NCBI RefSeq assembly: GCF_030246905.1
Contig: NZ_CP126741.1
Span: 248,001 to 312,000, forward strand
Reading direction: 5' to 3'
DNA: 64,000 nucleotides
DNA from: Microbacterium sp. zg-Y818
GTDB taxonomy: Bacteria; Actinomycetota; Actinomycetes; Actinomycetales; Microbacteriaceae
Shown: positions 43,829-52,113 of the stretch, piece after piece
How the letters are laid out: the number at the start of each line of letters is the position of its first letter
Position numbering within the stretch: position 1 is the first letter of the stretch
Notes under the pieces: model-generated
What the model was told of the DNA's origin: nothing
Databases searched by the model: none
The model's input: the letters and a program-made list of their open reading frames with translations, nothing else
Made by a program: the position numbers and the translations under genes

Positions 43829-43840
43829 TTTGGGGGCGAC

Positions 43841-44542
43841 ATGAGCAGTGAAGCGATGACGCAGCGACCGGGCCTGCCCCCGGTCACCGACAGCGACACC
43901 TGGCAGCGGGAGCTCGCGGCGCTGCGCGTTCGGGAGAAAGCGGCCACCCGCGAACTCGACGCGATCGCCGCCCAGCGGCGTCGGCTGCCGATGGTCGAGA
44001 TGCCGGACTACACCCTGGTCGGAGCCGACGGCCCGGTTCGGCTGGTGGACCTGTTCGGGGAGCGCAGCCAGCTGATCACCTACCACCACATGTGGCGCGA
44101 CGGTGCCGACTGGCAGTGCGGCGGCTGCACCGGCCACACGTCGCAGTACACGCGGCTGGGCTTTCTCGAGCCCTACGATGCCCGGTTCGTGATCGTCACG
44201 CAGGGGGAGATCGGCGAGGCGCTGGCCTATCGCGACAAGGTCGGCAACCGCATGGACTGGTACTCCACGGGGGGAAGCGACTTCGGCGCCGACGTCGGCG
44301 CGCCGCCGGGCGGCGGCTTCGCAGTGAACGTGTTCCTGCGCGACGGCGACACCGTCTACCGCACCTGGCACACCGACGGCCGGGGAACCGAGCAGCTCAG
44401 CCACTTCTTCCCGCTGGTCGACATCCTGCCGTGGGGGCGCCAGGAGGAGTGGCAGGATTCGCCGGAGGGGTGGCCGCAGGTGCCGACCTACTCCGGGTGG
44501 CTCGATTCACCCGACATCGCCCGCCTGTACGGCCCGGCCTGA
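43841..44542 (+). CDS. DUF899 (thioredoxin-like) protein
   Basis: This 233-residue protein belongs to the DUF899 family: LPPVTDSDTWQRELAALRVR, REKAATRELDAIAAQRRRLP, QLITYHHMWRDGADWQCGG and GGCTGHTSQYTRLG are all typical. The fold is thioredoxin-like and the CGGC-type cysteines (QCGGCTG) may be redox-active. The function is unknown; such genes often sit beside TetR or SRPBCC genes. The ATG at 43841 is preferred, with GGGGGC a few bases before; a GTG at 43814 lies within the palindrome. Confidence 0.83.
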   Translation: MSSEAMTQRPGLPPVTDSDTWQRELAALRVREKAATRELDAIAAQRRRLPMVEMPDYTLVGADGPVRLVDLFGERSQLITYHHMWRDGADWQCGGCTGHTSQYTRLGFLEPYDARFVIVTQGEIGEALAYRDKVGNRMDWYSTGGSDFGADVGAPPGGGFAVNVFLRDGDTVYRTWHTDGRGTEQLSHFFPLVDILPWGRQEEWQDSPEGWPQVPTYSGWLDSPDIARLYGPA

Positions 44543-44543
44543 C

Positions 44544-46016
44544 TCAGCCGCGCCGGTGCTCGTCGCCCGTGATCACGGGGACCACGCCGGTGACGGTGCG
44601 CTCGTCCTCCCAGCACGAGATCCCCGTGACGCCGGGGAGCCGGTCGCGCGTGAAGACCGGGTCCCGGCCCTCTTTGCGCTGCTGTGTGAAGTCGCGGAGC
44701 AGCCGGAAGACGAGCCCCGACAGCAGGGCGATCGCCACCAGGTTCACCAGCGCCATGATGCCCATGATGCCGTCGGCGGTGTTCCAGATCAGATCGGCCG
44801 AGGCGATGGACCCGAGGAAGACCACCAGCACGACCGCCACGCGGTACGTCTGCAGGAAGCGACGCTTCGGCGAGATGAACTCGATGTTCGACTCGCCGTA
44901 GTAGTAGTTGCCGAGGATCGAGCTGAACGCCAGCAGGAAGATGATGATGCTGAGAAGGATGTTCGACCAGGGTCCCAGCGTTCCCACGATGGCGTTCTGG
45001 GTCAACCCGATGCCGCGGCCGGCGCCGGCGAGGTCGGGCGTCGAGACGAGGATGATGAACGCCGTGATCGAGCACACCAGCAGTGTGTCGAAGTAGACGC
45101 CCAGGGTCTGCACCAGCCCCTGCTTGACGGGGTGGGTGACGGCTGCGGTCGCGCTCGCGTTGGGCACCGATCCGAGGCCGGCCTCGTTGGAGAACATGCC
45201 GCGCTTGACGCCGTTCATGATGATGACGCCGAGCGTGGCGCCGACCACCTCGTTGAAACCGAAGGCCTGGGTGTAGATCGACAGGAACGCCTCGGGGAGG
45301 CGCTCGATGTTGAGGGCGACGATCACCAGGCCGAGCAGCAGGTAGGCCAGCGCCATCGCGGGTACCACCGCCTGGGTCACGTGCGCGATGCGGCGGAGTC
45401 CTCCGAACACGACGAGGCCGGTGAGGGCCGCCAGGACCGCGCCGACGACCCACGGCACCCACGAGACGTCACCGCCGAAGCTCGACGAGACGGTGGCGCT
45501 GATGGTGTTGGCCTGCAGCGAGCTGAAGGCGAACGGGAAGCACACGATGAGGATCACGGCGAAGACGATCCCCATCCAGCGCGCCTTCAGCCCGTACTGC
45601 ATGTAGTAGGCGGGGCCGCCGCGGAAGCCGTCGGCATCGCGCACCTTGAACAGCTGGCCGAGGGTGGATTCGACGAAGCTCGAGGCGCCCCCGATGAACG
45701 CCATCGTCCACATCCAGAACACCGCACCGGGGCCGCCGATGGCGATGGCGGTACCGACGCCGGCGATGTTGCCGACACCCACACGGGATGCCGCGGAGAG
45801 CGTGAACGCCTGGAATGCCGACACCGACTGCGGGGTGCCGTCTTCGGAGCGGGGCGTGCGATCCCCGAGGGTGCGGAACATCTCAGGGATGAGGCGGAAC
45901 TGCACGACGCCGGAGCGGACGGTGAAGTAGATGCCGAGCACCGCGAGGATGGGAAGCACCGCCCACGTCCACAGGGTGTCTCCGGCGGCGAGGACGGCAT
46001 CGTTCACGGCATCCAT
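44544..46016 (-). CDS. sodium:alanine/glycine symporter (AGCS family)
   Basis: The 490-residue carrier takes up alanine or glycine with Na+. It has about eleven helices, and family motifs FTVRSGVVQFRLIPEMFR, SAASRVGVGNIAGVGTAIAI (the AGCS signature), GGPAYYMQYGLKARWMG and GVKRGMFSNEAGLGSVPNAS, which holds substrate and Na+ contacts. A C-terminal cytoplasmic tail of about 45 residues is charged. It stands alone between the DUF899 gene (convergent, 1 base apart) and the MMPL gene on the same strand, 61 bases away. A GATACT box ends 6 bases before the ATG, so it too may be leaderless. Confidence 0.92.
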   Translation of the reverse strand: MDAVNDAVLAAGDTLWTWAVLPILAVLGIYFTVRSGVVQFRLIPEMFRTLGDRTPRSEDGTPQSVSAFQAFTLSAASRVGVGNIAGVGTAIAIGGPGAVFWMWTMAFIGGASSFVESTLGQLFKVRDADGFRGGPAYYMQYGLKARWMGIVFAVILIVCFPFAFSSLQANTISATVSSSFGGDVSWVPWVVGAVLAALTGLVVFGGLRRIAHVTQAVVPAMALAYLLLGLVIVALNIERLPEAFLSIYTQAFGFNEVVGATLGVIIMNGVKRGMFSNEAGLGSVPNASATAAVTHPVKQGLVQTLGVYFDTLLVCSITAFIILVSTPDLAGAGRGIGLTQNAIVGTLGPWSNILLSIIIFLLAFSSILGNYYYGESNIEFISPKRRFLQTYRVAVVLVVFLGSIASADLIWNTADGIMGIMALVNLVAIALLSGLVFRLLRDFTQQRKEGRDPVFTRDRLPGVTGISCWEDERTVTGVVPVITGDEHRRG

Positions 46017-46077
46017 CCCGACAGTATCGTTCGGGTTGCGCGAGGTTTCGACCAGTGGCGCCGCGCCGCGCGAGACG

Positions 46078-48555
46078 CTACGCGCGCGCCGCCTCGGGGG
46101 CCGCGACGCCGTGCACCGGGTGCTCGCGCTCGAGCGCCGAGCCCTCCACGTCGACGTCGGGCATGACGCGGTCGAGCCACTTCGGCAGCCACCAGGCGGC
46201 GTTCCCGCACAGATGCATGAGCGCGGGGACGAGCATCATGCGCACGATGAAGGCGTCGAACAGCACGCCGATCGCGAGGCCGAAGCCCAGCGGGCGCACC
46301 ATGCCGAGGTGGCTGAAGACGAAGCCGCCGAACACGGAGATCATGATGATGGCCGCGGCGGTGACCACCGCACGGCCTCCGCGCACCCCGGCCACGACGG
46401 CGGCGCGTGAAGGCAGACCGTGGACGTAGGCCTCGCGCATGCCTGACACCAGGAACAGCTGGTAGTCCATGGCGAGCCCGAACAGGACGCCCATGATGAT
46501 GATCGGCGCGAAGCTCAGCACCGGTCCCGGGTCGTGCACGCCGAACACGTCCGCAAGCCACCCCCACTGGTAGATCGCGGTTACGGCGCCCAGCGCCGCG
46601 AACAGCGACAGCACGTAGCCCGCCGTCGCGATGATCGGCACCAGCAGCGAGCGGAAGACGAGGATCATGATGAGCAGCGACAGCCCTACGACCACGGCGA
46701 GGTAGACCGGCAACGCATCGGCCAGCTTCTGCGACACGTCGATGTTGCCCGAAGCCTGGCCCGCGACGCCGAGAGTGATGCCGCCCTCGAGTGGCGATGC
46801 GTCGCGCAGCTCGTGCACGAGCGCTTCGGTGCTCTCGCTGTTGGGACCCTCGGCGGGGATGACCTGGAACGCGAATACGCGCCCGTCGTCCGAGACGGCC
46901 ACCGGCGCCACGGCGACGACGTCATCGTGGTCGGCGAGGAGCGTCCCCAGCTGTACCTGCGCCGCGACCTGGTCGGCCTCGTCCACCGTCTGCGGGGTCT
47001 CGGCCACGACGAGGAGGGGACCGTTCTGTCCCGCGCCGAACTCCTCCGCCACCGTCGTGTAGGCGCGGTACTGCGGGGTGTCCGTGGCCTCGCTCGAACC
47101 GTCGGGCAGCCCGAGCCGCATCGACAGTGCCGGAATCGCCACGATGAGCAGCACGATGACGGCGAGCGCCGCCGCGCCGACCGCGCGAGAGGTGCGCATG
47201 GGCCTGATCTCCGGGCTGGTGTGGTCGGGGTGCCCGACGGTCGCGCGCGCCTTGCGCGTGAGCACCCGCATGCCGATGAGCCCCAGGATCGCCGGGGTCA
47301 GGGTGATCGACACGAGCACCGCGATGAGCACGCAGACCGCACCGACGATGCCCATGACACCGAGGAAGGGGATGCCGGTGACCAGCAGCGCCGCCAGCGC
47401 CACGATCACGGTGGACCCGGCGAACACCACGGCGTTGCCCGCGGTGCCGTTGGCCAGCCCCACCGACTCGGGCACCGACATGCCGGCCAGCATCTGCCGG
47501 CGATGGCGGTTCATGATGAAGAGCGAATAGTCGATGCCCACGGCGAGCCCGAGCATGACGCCGAGGATCGGGGTGACCGAGGCCATCTCGACGACGTCGG
47601 AGAAGGCGAGGGACCCGGCGACGCCGACGCCGACGCCCACGACCGAGCTGATGAGCGGCGTGACGGCAGGCAGCAGTGCCCGCATCATGATCAGCAGCAC
47701 GAGGCCGGCGATGGCCACGCCCACGATCTCGCCCACGCCGATGAGGCCTTCGGTCGTGGCGGCGATCGTGGCGGAGTAGTCCACCTCGACGCCGGGGATG
47801 TCGGCGGCGTCGAGCATGTCGGCGATCTCCCCCTTGGTCGACTCCGGCAGGTCGAACATCGTCTCGTCGAACTGGATCGCCGCGAGCGCGGTAGCGCCGT
47901 CGGGCGACACGACCCGGATCTCGTCGGCGAGGCCCATGAGGGCGGCGCCCTCGTCGAGCTGCTGCGTCTGCTCGGCGATCTGGGCGCGCCCCGCTTCGAT
48001 CTCCGCGGCAGCGGCGTCCAGCTGTGCCTGCTGCTGGTCGAACTGCGCGGCGGCCATGTCGTAGAAGCCCGCCGCCTGGGCCTGCGCGATGGCGGCATCC
48101 AGCTGCTGCTGGCCAGCCGTCAGCTGGGCTTGGGCGGCGTCGAGCTCGGCGAGGCCTGCCTGCAGCTGCTCGCGACCGGTCTCGAGCTGCGCGGTCTGCG
48201 CCGCGCGCTGCGCCTCGACCTCGAAGGGATCGGTGACGGCGGCGACGCCGTCGACGTCTGCGACATCCTGAAGGAGCGCCGACACCGCGCGCTGCTGCTC
48301 GTCGGTCAGTTCCGCGCCGTCGTCTGCGGTGAACACCGCCGTCGCACTCGCGCCGGTCAGGTCCGGAAACGTGTCGGAGAGCTGGTCGTTGACGCGCTCC
48401 GTCTCGGTCCCGGGAATGCCGAAGCTCGACGCGAGCGAGCCGCCGAAGGTGAGGAAGGCGCCGCCGGCCAGGCCGAGCACGATCAGCCAGCCCACGATGA
48501 CGGTCCAGGCGCGCCGTGCGCTGAATCGGCCCAGGCGGAAGAGGAGTTCGGCCAC
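46078..48555 (-). CDS. MMPL/RND-family exporter
   Basis: An 825-residue RND-type membrane exporter of the MMPL class with twelve helices in two halves. VELMFRLGR-like start (VAELLFRLGRFSARRAW), first membrane helix at 20-40, LGVMLGLAVGIDYSLFIMNR with the Asp-Tyr pair of the proton path, and the second-half copy GVLFGLAMDYQLFLVSGMRE. The first outer loop holds a Gln/Ala-rich coiled coil of about 90 residues (AQLTAGQQQLDAAIAQAQAA), common in actinobacterial MMPL exporters of lipids or drugs. The frame is open for 197 codons further upstream, but that part is the antisense of the marR gene. The GTG at 48555 is the first start after the divergent promoter region. The adjacent MarR regulator probably controls it. 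Confidence 0.9.
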   Translation of the reverse strand: MAELLFRLGRFSARRAWTVIVGWLIVLGLAGGAFLTFGGSLASSFGIPGTETERVNDQLSDTFPDLTGASATAVFTADDGAELTDEQQRAVSALLQDVADVDGVAAVTDPFEVEAQRAAQTAQLETGREQLQAGLAELDAAQAQLTAGQQQLDAAIAQAQAAGFYDMAAAQFDQQQAQLDAAAAEIEAGRAQIAEQTQQLDEGAALMGLADEIRVVSPDGATALAAIQFDETMFDLPESTKGEIADMLDAADIPGVEVDYSATIAATTEGLIGVGEIVGVAIAGLVLLIMMRALLPAVTPLISSVVGVGVGVAGSLAFSDVVEMASVTPILGVMLGLAVGIDYSLFIMNRHRRQMLAGMSVPESVGLANGTAGNAVVFAGSTVIVALAALLVTGIPFLGVMGIVGAVCVLIAVLVSITLTPAILGLIGMRVLTRKARATVGHPDHTSPEIRPMRTSRAVGAAALAVIVLLIVAIPALSMRLGLPDGSSEATDTPQYRAYTTVAEEFGAGQNGPLLVVAETPQTVDEADQVAAQVQLGTLLADHDDVVAVAPVAVSDDGRVFAFQVIPAEGPNSESTEALVHELRDASPLEGGITLGVAGQASGNIDVSQKLADALPVYLAVVVGLSLLIMILVFRSLLVPIIATAGYVLSLFAALGAVTAIYQWGWLADVFGVHDPGPVLSFAPIIIMGVLFGLAMDYQLFLVSGMREAYVHGLPSRAAVVAGVRGGRAVVTAAAIIMISVFGGFVFSHLGMVRPLGFGLAIGVLFDAFIVRMMLVPALMHLCGNAAWWLPKWLDRVMPDVDVEGSALEREHPVHGVAAPEAARA

Positions 48556-48630
48556 GGAGGGACCCTTTCGACAGAAGGAGAGGAGGTGTGGCAGCGGGCC
48601 GGTATCCAATCTATGCGCGAACCGGTGCAA

Positions 48631-48636
48631 TAGGAT
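48631..48636 (+). promoter_or_regulatory. -10 box of a leaderless transcript (marR-type gene)
   Basis: TAGGAT ends 6 bases before the GTG at 48643, and there is no SD. Confidence 0.5.
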
Positions 48637-48642
48637 TCCGAC

Positions 48643-49152
48643 GTGTCCAACCCCGATGCTGCGACGGCTCACTACTGGTACCGCGACGGTGACGACGATC
48701 GCCAGCGCCGTGCCGTGGAAGTGCTGCAGGCGTTCCGCGTCTATCGAGCCGCCGAGCTGGCGATGCGCCGACGTACCCGCGAGGCCATGTCGATGGGCGA
48801 GAACGAACTGCTCGTGCTGCGTTACCTGCTGAAGGCCGAGGCTGAGGACCGCCGGGTGTCGCCGTCCGAGCTGGCGCGCTACCTGGCGGTGTCCACCGCC
48901 TCGACCACAGCCATCATCGACCGCCTCGAGAAGTCCGGTCACATCGTGCGCAGGCCCCACCCCACGGATCGCCGCAGCATCCACGTGATCGCCACGGAGA
49001 AGTCCGACCAGGAGGTGCGCGAGACGCTCGGCACCATGCACGCGCGCATGATGGATGCCGTCCGAGACATGACGCCCGAGGAGAGCCGCGCCGTCATCGA
49101 GTGCCTGACGCGGCTGCAGGACGCCGTGGACCAGGTGGAGCCGCACGAATAG
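48643..49152 (+). CDS. MarR-family regulator
   Basis: A 169-residue winged-helix regulator. ENELLVLRYLLKAEAEDRRV leads into VSPSELARYLAVSTASTTAI (recognition helix) and IIDRLEKSGHIVRRPHPTDR with RRSIHVIA, the wing with its DR pair. The N- and C-terminal helices form the dimer. It is divergent from the MMPL exporter gene, 87 bases apart, the usual arrangement for a repressor of an efflux pump that responds to its substrate. Confidence 0.88.
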   Translation: MSNPDAATAHYWYRDGDDDRQRRAVEVLQAFRVYRAAELAMRRRTREAMSMGENELLVLRYLLKAEAEDRRVSPSELARYLAVSTASTTAIIDRLEKSGHIVRRPHPTDRRSIHVIATEKSDQEVRETLGTMHARMMDAVRDMTPEESRAVIECLTRLQDAVDQVEPHE

Positions 49153-49237
49153 GCGGATCTGGACTAGTTACTCGGCCGCGGAGTTACCCGTCGAATTGAC
49201 ATTCGCCTGCTCGCGGGCGACGTGAAAGCATGGGCGA

Positions 49238-49477
49238 GTGAACGACGCGAGATCCGCTCCCGCCGACGGCGCCCTGCTGCAGGTCGACGGCGTCGTGGTG
49301 GTCTCTTTCACCGCCGCGGCATCGCGGCTCGCCGCCGAGTTCCCGGGAATCACCAGCGCGCGCATCGAGGCGCTCCTGGTGAGGGAATGGGACGCGTTCT
49401 GCGCCGGTCGGCCCCTCGTGATCCCCGCCGCGGTGGAGGATGGGGCACGGGAGATGCTCGGCGAGCCCCCCGCCTGA
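49238..49477 (+). CDS. small three-helix-bundle protein, unknown function
   Basis: The 79-residue protein has the pattern RLAAEFPGITSARIEALLVR and EWDAFCAGRP, which fits the small three-helix-bundle dimerisation domain found in many short actinobacterial proteins. The frame starts with a GTG and lacks a strong SD (a TTGACA-like box at 49196-49201 is 36 bases before it). Nothing in the context suggests a role. Confidence 0.5.
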   Translation: MNDARSAPADGALLQVDGVVVVSFTAAASRLAAEFPGITSARIEALLVREWDAFCAGRPLVIPAAVEDGAREMLGEPPA

Positions 49478-49524
49478 GCCTGTGATCGCCTCGCCGCGCC
49501 GCTAACTTTCTACACGTGCATTTC

Positions 49525-49555
49525 GCTAGACAATCTAGTAATCTGGCGAGCTAGC
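49525..49555. promoter_or_regulatory. CTAG-rich inverted repeats before the first DUF7882 gene
   Basis: CTAGA and TCTAG flank CAA at 49526-49538, and GCTAG (49525-49529) is answered by CTAGC (49551-49555). CTAG is normally rare in such GC-rich genomes, so three copies within 31 bases stand out. The element is an operator candidate for the gene at 49579. Confidence 0.45.
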
Positions 49556-49578
49556 AATGCGGGGGGATAAGGAACACC

Positions 49579-49908
49579 ATGGGTGATCTGTACTACGGCA
49601 TGAACGCGGCACGCGTGGAGATTCCCGATCGCCTCCTCGCTCACCTCAAGGTTGTCATCGCGACCAAGCTCCGCCGCGGCGAGAGCTTCACCCTGTCGTG
49701 GCAGCACGCTCCGGATGAATTGGGGGGTCGCAGCACGATCTGGCTGCAGCCCTCGATTCCGCTGCGCTTCGTCTTCGATTCCGACGAGCCCGAGGTGCTC
49801 AACCCCGACGTCATCCGCGATCTCGCCACGGCGGCGAACTCTTCCGGCGGGCTGTCCGTGGACCTGACCGACACGGTGCCGGAGCCGGTGATCGGACCGG
49901 TACGCTGA
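49579..49908 (+). CDS. DUF7882-type small protein, paralogue 1
   Basis: A 109-residue protein of a family almost confined to Microbacteriaceae-like actinobacteria and often mislabelled as a DNA ligase part. The pattern is MGDLYYGMNAARVEIPDRLL, AHLKVVIATKLRRGESFTLS, STIWLQPSIPLRFVFDS and a C-terminal helix. It shares most residues of the core with the protein at 50247-50579. An AAGGAA box precedes the ATG. Function is unknown. The basic KLRRGE segment and beta-rich core could bind a nucleic acid, but this is a guess. Confidence 0.72.
   Translation: MGDLYYGMNAARVEIPDRLLAHLKVVIATKLRRGESFTLSWQHAPDELGGRSTIWLQPSIPLRFVFDSDEPEVLNPDVIRDLATAANSSGGLSVDLTDTVPEPVIGPVR
49901..49906 (+). promoter_or_regulatory. 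-10 box of a leaderless transcript (DUF7882 paralogue 2)
   Basis: TACGCT ends 6 bases before the ATG at 49913 and lies within the last codons of paralogue 1, so the second gene has its own promoter although only 4 bases separate the two. Confidence 0.45.
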
Positions 49909-49912
49909 CCGC

Positions 49913-50230
49913 ATGGGGCGATTCATCTACGACACGGTCAGCAACTCGGTGGAGGTCGAAGACCGCACCCTCGCGCACCTGCGGATCGTGTTCATGAACA
50001 AGCTGCGTCGCGGCGAGCCGTTCATGTTCGACGTCGACGCAGGAACCGGCAGCGACCGCCGCAGCTTCTGGATCCACCCCGCTGTTCCCCTGCAGTTCCT
50101 CTTCCACGGCAGCCGCTCCCCGCGGATCAACCGCGTATGGGTGGAGGCCCTCATGCAGGCGGCCAGTGGGCCGAACGGATTGAGCGTGGTGCCCGAGCCC
50201 CGCGAAGACGCGGTGCTCGAAGAGGGCTGA
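49913..50230 (+). CDS. DUF7882-type small protein, paralogue 2
   Basis: The 105-residue protein has the same plan as its neighbours but is more diverged: MGRFIYDTVSNSVEVEDRTL, AHLRIVFMNKLRRGEPFMFD, SFWIHPAVPLQFLFHGSRSP. The shared KLRRGE(S/P)F and the W-x-HP-A/S-(I/V)PL-F segment mark the family. It sits head to tail with paralogue 1 and tail to tail with paralogue 3. Confidence 0.72.
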   Translation: MGRFIYDTVSNSVEVEDRTLAHLRIVFMNKLRRGEPFMFDVDAGTGSDRRSFWIHPAVPLQFLFHGSRSPRINRVWVEALMQAASGPNGLSVVPEPREDAVLEEG

Positions 50231-50246
50231 CGTCCCAGCGCGGCAG

Positions 50247-50579
50247 CTAGGCCTCGGGTCCGCTGCCTGCCGGCGTCGGATCCAGCTGTTCCGGCACGAG
50301 CATGATGCCGCCGGAGGAGTTCGCCGAAGCGGCCAGCTCCTCCACCCACGCGCGGCTGAGGACCGCCGGCTCCGGATCGTCGAAGACGAAGCGCAGCGGA
50401 ATCGACGGGTGCACCCAGATGGTGCTGCGGCCGCGGGGGTCGTCATCGGCGTGGCGCCACGAGACGGTGAAGCTCTCGCCTCGGCGCAGCTTGGTGGCAA
50501 TGACCACCTTGAGGTGCGCCAGCGCCCGGTCCTCGATCGGGATCGCCGTCATCTCGCCGCCATAGAACATGGTGCCCAC
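50247..50579 (-). CDS. DUF7882-type small protein, paralogue 3
   Basis: A 110-residue protein very like paralogue 1 (EDRALAHLKVVIATKLRRGE, SFTVSWRHADDDPRGRSTIW, VHPSIPLRFVFDD), but on the opposite strand, so the pair forms a diverged inverted repeat at DNA level (about 49640-49760 against 50390-50560). It starts with a GTG 6 bases after a TATGGT -10 box (50586-50591, minus strand), again with no SD. Confidence 0.72.
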   Translation of the reverse strand: MGTMFYGGEMTAIPIEDRALAHLKVVIATKLRRGESFTVSWRHADDDPRGRSTIWVHPSIPLRFVFDDPEPAVLSRAWVEELAASANSSGGIMLVPEQLDPTPAGSGPEA

Positions 50580-50693
50580 GGCGCCACCATACCCAACAAG
50601 GGCGCGTCAGCGCACGTGCCGCCGTTTGTCAAGACCGCACCGCGTCGCCGGGTCGCGAGGCAAGGTGGTGGGGACAACCGAGGAGGTGTCCCC

Positions 50694-50831
50694 GTGCGTT
50701 ATCCCTCAGAAGAGCCGAGTCCGGCCGAGACCGAGGCGAAGGCAGCAGCGCTCTTCGCCGAGCTTCCCGAATTCGACGTGGTCGACGGCGAGCTGCTGCC
50801 GCGGGTGCGACGCCGCCTCCCGCGCCGCTAG
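50694..50831 (+). CDS. 45-residue acidic/basic microprotein
   Basis: A perfect AGGAGG box 7 bases before a GTG starts a 45-residue frame (MRYPSEEPSPAETEAKAAAL, FAELPEFDVVDGELLPRVRR, then RLPRR). The first 30 residues are acidic and helical, the end is Arg-rich. Its TAG stop overlaps the stop of coaBC on the other strand. An 11-mer, CGTTTGTCAAG, lies 60 bases upstream and recurs before glgX. I do not recognise the family. Confidence 0.5.
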   Translation: MRYPSEEPSPAETEAKAAALFAELPEFDVVDGELLPRVRRRLPRR

Positions 50832-52060
50832 TCGGGCGACGAGCCGAGCTGTCCCCGCAGGGCGACGACCGCATCCCATACCGCGTCCGCGGTCTGCCGT
50901 TTCGTCCCCGCGGCCTCTCCGACGACGGCGCCGCCCTCTCCGACGATCACCACGGCGTTCCGGGTCGACTCGAACCCCCGCTCCCAGCCCACTTCGTTGA
51001 GCACCAGCAGATCGACGCCCTTGCGCTCCCGCTTGCCGCGGGCGCGTTCCAGCCGTTCGACGGCGTCGGCGCCGGTCTCGGCGGCGAACGCCACCACGGT
51101 CTGCCCTTCGCGACGGTGGGCCGCCAGGCCGGCGACGACGTCGGGGTTCTCGACCAGTTGCAGCGTGAGGGTGCCGTCCCCGTGCTCCTTGGTGAGCTTG
51201 GCGGTCGACACCTGCGCCGGGCGGTAGTCGGCCACGGCTGCCGCCATGACGAGCACATCGGCGTCTGCGGCCTCGTCGCGCATCGCCTGCTGCAGCTCGC
51301 GTGCGGTGCCGACCGGGCGGATGCGGATGCGCCGGTCGGCGGATGCCGGAGCCAGCGCGTCGCCGTCGACGTGGGCGGTCACCAGGATGACCTCGGCCCC
51401 GCGCGCCACGGCTGCCAGTGCGAGCTCGACACCCTGCCGACCGCTCGAACGGTTGCCGAGGAAGCGCACCGGGTCCAGCGGCTCGCGGGTGCCGCCCGCG
51501 CTGACGACGACCCGCAGCCCGGCGAGGTCGGTGCGCGCCCGGGCGATCGCCATGGCGGACGCGTAGATCTCGTCCGGCTCGCTCATGCGCCCCTGGCCGG
51601 AGTCCGTGCCCGTCAGGGCGCCGGAGCCGGGGCCGATCACATGCACCCCGCGCTCCCGAAGCACGGCCATGCTGTGCTTCGTCGCGGGGTGCTCCCACAT
51701 CTCCGTGTGCATCGCCGGGGCAACGACGACCGGTGCCCGGGTGGCCAGCAGCGTGGTGCCCAGCAGATCGTCGGCGAGCCCGGTCGCCATCTTCGCGAGG
51801 GTGTGGGCGGTGGCGGGTGCGATGATGATGAGGTCGGCGCGCTGACCGAGAGCGACGTGGCGCACCTGGGCCACGTCGTCGTGCAGCGAGGTCGTCACCG
51901 GGTTGCGGCTGATGGCTTCCCATGTGGGCCGGCCGACGAAGCGCAGCGCGGCGTCGGTGGGGACCACGTGGACGTCGTGACCGTCAAGCACCAGGAGACG
52001 CACCAGATGCACGGACTTGTAGGCGGCGATGCCACCGGTCACTCCGACCACGACGAACAC
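50828..52060 (-). CDS. coaBC: bifunctional phosphopantothenoylcysteine decarboxylase/synthetase
   Basis: This 410-residue enzyme performs two steps of CoA synthesis: ligation of cysteine to 4'-phosphopantothenate (CTP-dependent in bacteria), then decarboxylation. The N-terminal flavodoxin-like part has VGVTGGIAAYKSVHLVRLL, APATAHTLAKMATGLADDLL and PAMHTEMWEHPAT (the PxMNxxMW element with His, as usual in actinobacteria). The synthetase part starts near VVSAGGTREPLDPVRFLGN and ends with LVLNEVGWERGFES. A GACAAT box ends 6 bases before the GTG, which suggests a leaderless transcript. Confidence 0.93.
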   Translation of the reverse strand: MFVVVGVTGGIAAYKSVHLVRLLVLDGHDVHVVPTDAALRFVGRPTWEAISRNPVTTSLHDDVAQVRHVALGQRADLIIIAPATAHTLAKMATGLADDLLGTTLLATRAPVVVAPAMHTEMWEHPATKHSMAVLRERGVHVIGPGSGALTGTDSGQGRMSEPDEIYASAMAIARARTDLAGLRVVVSAGGTREPLDPVRFLGNRSSGRQGVELALAAVARGAEVILVTAHVDGDALAPASADRRIRIRPVGTARELQQAMRDEAADADVLVMAAAVADYRPAQVSTAKLTKEHGDGTLTLQLVENPDVVAGLAAHRREGQTVVAFAAETGADAVERLERARGKRERKGVDLLVLNEVGWERGFESTRNAVVIVGEGGAVVGEAAGTKRQTADAVWDAVVALRGQLGSSPD

Positions 52061-52113
52061 GGCTCGATTGTCGCATGTGCGCGGCGCGCGGGACGGCGAA
52101 GGGAGACACGCGG

